Positions 6,829 to 11,972 of a stretch of DNA of 11,972 bases are shown in pieces. Source of the stretch: Actinomycetota bacterium (lineage in GTDB: Bacteria > Actinomycetota > Thermoleophilia > UBA2241); the NCBI GenBank assembly GCA_003157715.1, contig PMKK01000253.1, forward strand, positions 2,872 through 14,843, in the 5' to 3' direction. The stretch's first letter is position 1. Every line of letters starts with the position of its first letter. Position numbers and translations under genes: made by a program. The notes beneath the pieces were generated by a model. The model searched no databases. It was not told where the DNA came from and saw only the letters and a list, made by a program, of their open reading frames with translations.

Positions 6829-8058
6829 CTACTTCTTCTTCGGCACGAGGGCGTACAGGGTGCTGGCGCCGTTCAGGTACACGGTGTGACGGTCGGCGGT
6901 GACCGGCGAGTACCTGCCGTCGTTGAAGCGCCACACGACGCGGCCGGTGCGTGCGTCGAGGCCCCAGGTGTGGTGCGCGAAGCTCGACAGGTAGACGACG
7001 CCGTCGAGGACGGTCGGCGAGCCTGAGACGGCCGCTCCGGCCGAGAAGCGCCAGACGAGCCGGCCCGAGGCTGCATTCAGGGCGTAGAAGGTACCGTCGT
7101 AGCTGCCCTCGAAGACGAGGTTGCGCCAGAGCGCCGGCGACGAGTAGACGTAGCCGCTCGTGGCGAACGACCAGCGCAGGCCGCCGTTGGTCAGGTCGAA
7201 GGCGTAGATGCTGCCGTTGGTGCCGCCGACGTAGGCTGTGCCGTAGGCCAGCGTCGGTGTCGCGTAGAACTGGTTCGAGGAGGCCAGGCCAGCGGTGGAG
7301 TGGCGCCACACGAGGCCGCCGTTGTAGCCCAGACAGTACAGCGTGCCGTCGTAGGAGCCCACGACGAGGCGTCCGTTCAGTTCGGAGACCGAACCCTTCA
7401 CCGGCCCGCCCGTGACGTAGCGCCAGACGATCCTGTGGGTCTTGACGCTGACCGCGTAGATGGTGTCGTTGAGCGAGCCGAAGAAGACGCGGCCGCGCCA
7501 CAGCAGCGGCGACGACTCGATGTCCCCGAGGCCGGTGATCTGCCAGCGCGGCCGTCCGGTGAGGCGATCGAGGGCCACCAGCCTGCCGCTGATCGAGGTG
7601 ACGTAGACGATCTGCCCGTCGACCGTCGGCGTCGAGGCGAATTTGGTCCTCACGCGGTAGCGCCAGAGAGTCTTGCCGGTGGTGGCGTCGAGACAGAAGA
7701 CCTTGCCGTGCCCGGTGCAGAAGTAGAGCTCGTTGCGATAGACCGACGGCGGGAACTCGAGCAGGTCGTGGGCGTGGAACTCCCAGCGCGCCCGGTAGGG
7801 CGGGCGCAGCTTGATGGATGGGTTGAAGCGCGTGCGCGCGAGGTCGTAGCCGTAGGTCGGCCAGTTACCGAGGGCGAGCTGCGCGGCGGCGCTCGACGCC
7901 GACGCCGACGGCGTCGGCGACTGGCTGAGCTCCTGGGTCGGAAACGGCGTGGCGACCGGCGCCTTGCTGCCCCCAAGGGCGACGAAGGCGACGCCCGCGA
8001 CGCCGCCGATGACGATCACGGCGGCGATGATGTCGATGATGAGGTATCTGCGGTTCAC
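6829..8058 (-). CDS. Membrane-anchored PQQ-like beta-propeller protein
   Basis: A 409-residue protein with a short cytoplasmic start (MNRRY), one hydrophobic segment at about 6-28, a Pro/Ser/Thr/Ala linker (36-60) and then a repetitive domain. Eight tryptophans in W[RQEHS]-type contexts (92, 132, 172, 212, 251, 296, 336, 376) recur about every 40 residues. Several are followed by S-x-P-x-[VL] and [VI]-Y/F segments and preceded by D-A-x-TG, the PQQ/BamB-type blade signature. An eight-bladed propeller outside the membrane is expected. It lacks the catalytic and haem regions of quinoprotein dehydrogenases, so it is more likely a scaffold or binding protein than an enzyme. The start is GTG, and the gene ends in a basic tail with two consecutive TAG stops. 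It is monocistronic, converging on the HAD gene and diverging from selD. No functional link to its neighbours is visible. Confidence 0.85.
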   Translation of the reverse strand: MNRRYLIIDIIAAVIVIGGVAGVAFVALGGSKAPVATPFPTQELSQSPTPSASASSAAAQLALGNWPTYGYDLARTRFNPSIKLRPPYRARWEFHAHDLLEFPPSVYRNELYFCTGHGKVFCLDATTGKTLWRYRVRTKFASTPTVDGQIVYVTSISGRLVALDRLTGRPRWQITGLGDIESSPLLWRGRVFFGSLNDTIYAVSVKTHRIVWRYVTGGPVKGSVSELNGRLVVGSYDGTLYCLGYNGGLVWRHSTAGLASSNQFYATPTLAYGTAYVGGTNGSIYAFDLTNGGLRWSFATSGYVYSSPALWRNLVFEGSYDGTFYALNAASGRLVWRFSAGAAVSGSPTVLDGVVYLSSFAHHTWGLDARTGRVVWRFNDGRYSPVTADRHTVYLNGASTLYALVPKKK

Positions 8059-8066
8059 GGCAGTCT

Positions 8067-8072
8067 AGTGTA
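8067..8072 (-). promoter_or_regulatory. Candidate -10 box for the propeller gene
   Basis: Read on the - strand, TACACT fits the TAnnnT -10 consensus of high-GC Gram-positives and lies 8 bases upstream of the GTG start at 8058. Transcription would begin at or next to the start codon, giving a leaderless mRNA, which agrees with the lack of a ribosome binding site. No convincing -35 box was seen. Confidence 0.35.
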
Positions 8073-8127
8073 CCTGCATCGGGCGGAGTCGAAAGCCGCG
8101 GCGGTCCCACCGACGTTGCCGGTCGTA

Positions 8128-8133
8128 TATCGT
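8128..8133 (+). promoter_or_regulatory. Candidate -10 box for selD
   Basis: TATCGT (TAnnnT) lies 7 bases before the selD ATG at 8141, inside an AT-richer patch (GTATATCGTTA) that stands out from its surroundings. Only a weak AGG precedes the start codon, so a leaderless or near-leaderless selDAB transcript is possible. No clear -35 box is visible. Confidence 0.3.
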
Positions 8134-8140
8134 TAGGCAC

Positions 8141-9172
8141 ATGACCGACAAGATCAGACTGACACAGTATTCCGCCAAAAGCGGCTGAGCATCCAAGATG
8201 GGTCCGTGTGACCTGGACGCCATGCTTGCTTCGCTGCCCCGCGCCACTCCCGAGTTCGCGCGCCTGCTCGACACCCGTGACGACGCAGCCGTGATCGACT
8301 TAGGCGACGGCCGCTGCCTTGTGCAGACGGTCGACTTCTTCACGCCCGTCGTCGACAGCGGCTTCTGGTTCGGACAGATCGCGGCCGCCAACGCACTCTC
8401 CGACGTCTATGCGATGGGCGCTGCGCCGCTGACGGCGCTCAACCTGCTGGCCTGGCCCTCGGGACTCAGCCCCGAGACGCTGGCCGACGTGCTGCGGGGC
8501 GGCGCCGAGAAGGTCGCCGAGGCCGGCGCCACCCTTGCCGGCGGCCATTCGATCGACGACGCCGAGCCCAAGTACGGGCTCGCCGTCACCGGCATCGCGG
8601 CCCTCGACGAGATCGTCTACAATGCCGGCGCCCGCGCCGGCGACCGGCTCGTGCTGACCAAGCGGCTCGGCATCGGCGTGCTGGCCACCGCGCTCAAGCG
8701 GGGTCTGATCGCCGAGCACGAGATGATGCCGGCGATCGAGGACGCGGCCGCGCTGAACAGGGCCGCCGCCGAAGCCATGAAAGCGGCGGGCGCTCACGCC
8801 TGCACCGACGTGACCGGATTCGGCTTGCTCGGCCACCTGCGCGAGATGCTCGAGGCCAGCGGCGCCGCGGCCGAGGTGTTCGTCGAAGATGTCCCTGTGC
8901 GTTTTGGGGTCACGGACCTGATCGGCGAAGGCGTCTATGCCGGCGGCCTGCGGGCCAACCGCGACTACCTTGTCTCGCACGTGACCGGGCGCGCCCTCGA
9001 CGAACCGGCCGCGCTCGCGCTGGTCGATCCGCAGACCTCCGGCGGGCTGCTCATCGCGGTCGCGCCCGAGGCCCTCGAGCGGCTGCACGCCGAGCTCGTC
9101 GCACGAGGCGCCGACGGCTGGACCATCGGCCAGGTCGTCCACGGACCGGTCGGCGAGATGGCGCTGCTTTGA
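8141..9172 (+). CDS. selD: Selenide, water dikinase, itself a selenoprotein (Sec at UGA 8186-8188)
   Basis: SelD makes selenophosphate from selenide and ATP, the selenium donor for selenocysteine synthesis. The gene is read from the ATG at 8141 and gives MTDKIRLTQYSAKSG-U-ASKMGP, matching the family N-terminus in which a catalytic Cys or Sec is followed three residues later by an essential Lys (here U16 and K19; Cys17 and Lys20 in E. coli). The codon at the catalytic position is UGA, and the frame continues to a normal stop, 343 residues in all. Later family motifs are DDAAVIDLGDG, TVDFFTPVVD, AGGHSIDDAEPKYGLAVTG, TDVTGFGLLGHL and DPQTSGGLLIA. An ATG at 8198 would give 324 residues but would omit the LTQYS segment, the catalytic residue and the Lys. 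selA and selB follow directly, so decoding of UGA is expected. Whether it is decoded in vivo is inferred. Confidence 0.93.
8186..8227 (+). promoter_or_regulatory. Sec UGA codon and candidate bacterial SECIS hairpin
   Basis: The UGA is at 8186-8188. Downstream, GGUC (8201-8204) pairs with GACC (8210-8213) around the loop CGUGU. UCCA (8192-8195) can pair with UGGA (8214-8217), leaving AGAUG as a 5-base bulge on the 5' side. GCAU and AUGC further out may extend it. The loop guanines (8206, 8208) are 18-20 bases past the UGA, in the range usual for bacterial SECIS elements recognised by SelB. The fold was found by eye and not energy-tested. Confidence 0.55.
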
Positions 9173-9210
9173 GCGCCGTGACGCTGCCGTGAACGCCGTG
9201 ACGCTGCCGT
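9171..9210 (+). repeat. Tandem 20-bp duplication at the selD/selA junction
   Basis: Two adjacent 20-base units (GAGCGCCGTGACGCTGCCGT and the same with A at the third base) span the selD stop and the selA start, then a third partial copy GAGCG begins. Each unit brings candidate GTG codons, but only the GTG at 9209 is in frame with selA. Confidence 0.85.
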
Positions 9211-10648
9211 GAGCGGAGAGCGCCGGTCATCGGGCGCGGATGGCGCCGGCCCCGGCCCCGGCGCCGGGGCGCGCGGCGAGGCCCTGCGCGGCCTGGCCGC
9301 CGTCGACCAGGTGCTGCGCGAACCGGCGGTCGCGGAACTGACCGACGTCTACCCGCGCGAGGTCGTCGTGCGGGCCGTGCGCACGCTGATCGAACGCCTG
9401 CGCCGCGAGATCCTCGACGGTGGCCGCCAGAGCGACGCTGCCGCCCTCACCCCGGCCCACCTCGCGCCCTGGGTCAAGAAACTGGTCGAGGCCGCGGTCA
9501 CGCCGTCGCTGCGGTCCGTGATCAACGCGACCGGCGTCGTGGCTCACACTAACCTGGGGCGCTCGGTGCTGCCGCCCGAAGCGCTCGCGGCGATCGCCGT
9601 CGCGGCCGGTTCGTACGCCGATCTCGAGGTCGATCTCGAGACGGGCGAGCGCGCCAGCCGGCAGCGCCACGTGGTCGACGCGCTGTGCGCCCTGACCGGC
9701 GCCGAAGACGCCCTCGTGGTCAACAACAACGCCGCGGCCGTGCTGCTCGCGCTGACGGCGCTCTGCCGCGACGGCGAGGTGATCGTCTCGCGCGGCGAGC
9801 TCGTCGAGATCGGCGACGGGTTTCGCATTCCCGACATCCTCGCCGAAAGCGGCGCCCGGCTGGTCGAGGTCGGGACGACCAACCGCACCTACCTGCGCGA
9901 CGTCGAAGGCGCCTGGAGCGAGGCCACGCGCGCCGTGCTGCGCGTGCACGCGAGCAACTATCGGATCGTCGGTTTCACCGCGCAGCCGACCATCGACGCG
10001 CTCGTGGGCTTCGCTCACGAGCGCGGCGCGCTGGTCATCGACGACCTGGGCAGCGGCGCTTTGGCCGATCTGCCGCTGTTTGCCGAGGAGCCCTCGGTGC
10101 GCGAGTCGCTGCGTCTGGGCGTCGACGTCGTGACCTTCAGCGGCGACAAGCTGCTGGGCGGGCCGCAGGCCGGCGTGGCGCTCGGCACGGCGGCGGCCAT
10201 CGGCCGCCTGCGGGTCCATCCACTGGCGCGCGCGGTGCGTATCGACAAGCTCAACCTGGCGGCGCTCGACGCCCTGCTGCGCCTCTACCTCGATCCCGCG
10301 CGGGCGATCGAGCGCGTGCCGACGCTGGCGGCGCTCTCGCAGTCGCGCGCCGTGCTGGGCGAACGTGCCGCGCGTCTGCGCGAGGCGCTCGGCACGGGTG
10401 AGATCGTCGACTCGGTGGCCCGTGCCGGCGCCGGGGCGCTGCCGGTCGCCGAGCTGCCCAGCGTCGCCGTCGCGGTGGCGCCGGCCGGCGGTGATGCCGG
10501 TGAGTTCGCCCGGCGGCTGCGCCGCGGCTCGCCCGCGGTGGTCGGGTATGTCCATGGCGAGCGGCTGCTGCTCGACATGCTGACGGTGCGCGACGCCGAG
10601 GTGGGCGATCTGGCGGCCGCCGTGCGGGCGGCGCTCGCTTCTGACTGA
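9209..10648 (+). CDS. selA: L-seryl-tRNA(Sec) selenium transferase
   Basis: SelA is the PLP enzyme that converts Ser-tRNA(Sec) to Sec-tRNA(Sec) with selenophosphate; in bacteria it acts as a large homo-oligomer. The 479-residue protein has INATGVVAHTNLGRS (105-119), VVNNNAAAVLLAL (170-182), SRGELVEIGDGFRIPDI (194-210), VGTTNRT (221-227) and the PLP-lysine segment FSGDKLLGGPQAG with K314. The length is close to the usual 460-475, with about 22 extra Gly/Ala/Ser-rich residues at the N-terminus. The GTG start at 9209 follows the 20-bp duplication and has no strong ribosome binding site; coupling to selD, whose stop is 36 bases upstream, is likely. selB follows after 10 bases. Confidence 0.96.
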   Translation: MSGERRSSGADGAGPGPGAGARGEALRGLAAVDQVLREPAVAELTDVYPREVVVRAVRTLIERLRREILDGGRQSDAAALTPAHLAPWVKKLVEAAVTPSLRSVINATGVVAHTNLGRSVLPPEALAAIAVAAGSYADLEVDLETGERASRQRHVVDALCALTGAEDALVVNNNAAAVLLALTALCRDGEVIVSRGELVEIGDGFRIPDILAESGARLVEVGTTNRTYLRDVEGAWSEATRAVLRVHASNYRIVGFTAQPTIDALVGFAHERGALVIDDLGSGALADLPLFAEEPSVRESLRLGVDVVTFSGDKLLGGPQAGVALGTAAAIGRLRVHPLARAVRIDKLNLAALDALLRLYLDPARAIERVPTLAALSQSRAVLGERAARLREALGTGEIVDSVARAGAGALPVAELPSVAVAVAPAGGDAGEFARRLRRGSPAVVGYVHGERLLLDMLTVRDAEVGDLAAAVRAALASD

Positions 10649-10654
10649 AAGGAG
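10648..10654 (+). promoter_or_regulatory. Ribosome binding site for selB
   Basis: AAAGGAG, beginning at the last base of the selA stop, ends 4 bases before the GTG at 10659. It supports initiation there, and so translation of the unusual repetitive N-terminus of SelB. Confidence 0.65.
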
Positions 10655-10658
10655 CGCC

Positions 10659-11972
10659 GTGCCCGGCAGTCCCGCGCCCGACCCGCCCGATCCGTTCGTA
10701 TCGCCCACGCCCGATGCGGTTGGTGCCGATCCGCCCGATCCGTTCGTATCGCCCACGCCCGATGCGGTTGGGGCCGACCAGCCCGCACCCGATCTGCTTG
10801 CGCCCGATCCGCTTGGCACCGACTCGTCCGCGCCCGACCCGGGTGACCCGGCCGCTTCCGCTCCGCCCGACGCTGGGCGCCGGGTCACCGAGCTGCCGCT
10901 GACGCTCGGCACGGCCGGGCACATCGATCACGGCAAGACGGCTCTCGTCACGTGCCTGACCGGCACCAATACCGACCGGCTGCGTGAGGAGCGCGAGCGG
11001 GGCATCTCGATCGAGCTGGGCTACGCCGAGCTCGAACTCCCCGGCGGGCAGCGTCTGAGTGTGGTCGACGTGCCCGGTCACGAGCGCTTCGTGCGCACGA
11101 TGGTGGCCGGCGCCAGCGGCATCGATCTGTTCCTGCTCGTGGTCGCCGCCGACGACGGCGTCATGCCACAGACCGTCGAGCACCTCGCGGTGATCGAGCT
11201 GCTGGGCGTCGAGCGCGGCGTCGTGGCGCTCACCAAAGCCGATCTGGTCGACGACGAGCTGCTCGAGATGGCGCGCCACGACGTCGCGCGATTCCTGTCG
11301 GAGACGCCCTATGCCGGAGCGCCGGTCGTCGTGGTCAGCGCGCGCGACGGTCGCGGCATGCCGGAGCTGCGAGACGCCCTGGCGCGGGTGGCCGGCGAGG
11401 CCACGACGGGACGCCGCGGCGGACCGGCGCGGCTGCCGGTCGATCGGGTCTTCACCCTGAAGGGCATCGGCACCGTGGTCACCGGCACGCTCTGGCGGGG
11501 CGCGGTGCGCGCCGGCGATCGGCTGATCGCGCAGCCCTCGGGCACGTCGGTGACGGTGCGCTCCGTACAGATGCACGAGCGCGAAGTCGAGGCCGCGAGC
11601 GCCGGCCGCCGCGTGGCCCTGGGTTTGCGCGGGGCCGACCGCGCGACGCTCGAGCGTGGCGTGTGGCTGGTCGGTCCCGAGGCTGCCCGCCGCCATGCCC
11701 CGAGCCGCTCCTTCGCCGCGTCGGTGCGGCTCGTGGCGTCGGCGCGCTCGCTCAAGACGGGACAGACCGTGCGGCTGCACCACGGCACCGCACAGCATCT
11801 CGCGCACCTCGCGTTTCTCGATCGCCGCGAGCTGCGGGCCGGAGAAGAGGCGCTGACGATCGTGCGGCTCGACGGGCTCGCCGCACTCGAACCACACGAT
11901 CGTTTCATCCTGCGTTCGCTGTCGCCCGGGCAGACCGTGGGCGGTGGGGTCGTGCTCGACGCGACGCCCCGC
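10659..11972 (+). CDS. selB: Selenocysteine-specific elongation factor, 3' partial
   Basis: SelB is the EF-Tu-like GTPase that brings Sec-tRNA(Sec) to UGA codons by binding the SECIS hairpin. The frame runs off the right edge after 438 residues. GTPase motifs are GTAGHIDHGKTAL (84-96, P-loop), RGISIELGYAELEL (switch I, 114-127), DVPGHERF (137-144), TKAD (192-195) and SAR (227-229). Domain 2 shows FTLKGIGTVVTGTLWRG (265-281), and domain 3 ends with RFILRSLSPGQTVGGGVVLD. The C-terminal winged-helix repeats that bind SECIS RNA should lie beyond the window. Canonical SelB begins almost at the P-loop. Here about 80 extra Pro/Asp-rich residues precede it, including a duplicated 16-residue unit. The GTG start is supported by AAAGGAG, and no later in-frame start lies before the P-loop. 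Confidence 0.96.
   Translation, partial: MPGSPAPDPPDPFVSPTPDAVGADPPDPFVSPTPDAVGADQPAPDLLAPDPLGTDSSAPDPGDPAASAPPDAGRRVTELPLTLGTAGHIDHGKTALVTCLTGTNTDRLREERERGISIELGYAELELPGGQRLSVVDVPGHERFVRTMVAGASGIDLFLLVVAADDGVMPQTVEHLAVIELLGVERGVVALTKADLVDDELLEMARHDVARFLSETPYAGAPVVVVSARDGRGMPELRDALARVAGEATTGRRGGPARLPVDRVFTLKGIGTVVTGTLWRGAVRAGDRLIAQPSGTSVTVRSVQMHEREVEAASAGRRVALGLRGADRATLERGVWLVGPEAARRHAPSRSFAASVRLVASARSLKTGQTVRLHHGTAQHLAHLAFLDRRELRAGEEALTIVRLDGLAALEPHDRFILRSLSPGQTVGGGVVLDATPR
10683..10778 (+). repeat. Two tandem 48-bp units at the 5' end of selB
   Basis: Two consecutive 48-base units differ only near the end (GGTGCCGAT versus GGGGCCGAC). Each encodes PPDPFVSPTPDAVGAD. More degenerate Pro-Asp units follow (QPAPDLLAPDPLGTDSSAPD) to about residue 60, which suggests an older repeat array with one recent duplication. 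Confidence 0.92.

Noticed and set aside
6829..8058. Quinoprotein alcohol or glucose dehydrogenase
   Set aside because: The PQQ-type repeats are present, but the protein is only about 409 residues and lacks a haem motif, a catalytic Asp region with vicinal cysteines, and an extended dehydrogenase domain. A BamB-like or scaffold propeller fits better.
8059..8140. A tRNA(Sec) gene near selD or between other genes
   Set aside because: All intergenic stretches were inspected; none is long enough with an acceptor stem, long variable arm and TCA anticodon. selC must lie elsewhere.
8198..9172. SelD starting at the ATG at 8198, or selD as a nonsense-mutated pseudogene
   Set aside because: The upstream in-frame codons from 8141 match the SelD N-terminus on both sides of a UGA at the known Sec position, with selA and selB alongside, so a Sec codon explains it better than a short start or a mutation.
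9227..10924. 565-codon open frame on the - strand opposite selA and the selB start
   Set aside because: Its repeats are just the complement of the selB 48-bp duplication, and the rest is the antisense shadow of selA.
10251..11897. 548-codon open frame on the - strand opposite selB
   Set aside because: It is antisense to a clear SelB GTPase, and no conserved motif is visible in its translation.

Overview
The window is a very GC-rich (about 70% by eye), gene-dense bacterial chromosome segment with frequent GTG and TTG starts and short or overlapping gene junctions. A two-subunit glycine decarboxylase, a membrane-anchored PQQ-type beta-propeller protein of a style common in Actinomycetota, and near-leaderless start regions together suggest a high-GC Gram-positive, perhaps a Thermoleophilia-like actinobacterium. 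This assignment is an inference. No phylogenetic test was possible. No mobile element, CRISPR array, tRNA or rRNA was seen, and no gene-free stretch exceeds 90 bases.

Left block (1-6785, all + strand): the 3' part of gcvPA, then gcvPB, a LipM/LplA-type octanoyl/lipoyl transferase, a 63-residue two-helix membrane protein, lpdA (L-protein), lipA (lipoyl synthase) and a HAD-family phosphatase. Most junctions overlap by 1-8 bases, so this looks like one operon. It would make the P- and L-proteins of the glycine cleavage system together with enzymes that build and load lipoate onto the H-protein. gcvT and gcvH are not in the window and may lie just upstream.

Middle: one gene on the - strand (6829-8058) encodes a membrane-anchored eight-repeat PQQ-like propeller. 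It converges on the HAD gene and diverges from selD.

Right block (8141-11972, + strand): selD, selA and selB (cut by the right edge) form a selenocysteine operon. SelD makes selenophosphate, SelA converts Ser-tRNA(Sec) to Sec-tRNA(Sec), and SelB delivers it at UGA codons. The real start of selD is at 8141. The gene carries an in-frame UGA at 8186-8188 at the catalytic Cys/Sec position, followed by a SECIS-like hairpin, so SelD is itself a selenoprotein. An ordinary gene call would begin at the ATG at 8198 and lose the catalytic residue.

A second theme is low-complexity, often tandem-repeated coding sequence added to conserved enzymes: six 18-bp units at the start of lipA, a 21-bp duplication at the start of the HAD gene, a 48-bp duplication at the start of selB, a 20-bp duplication at the selD/selA junction, an acidic Gly-rich insert in LpdA, and Ala/Pro/Gly-rich leaders on the lipoyl transferase and SelA.
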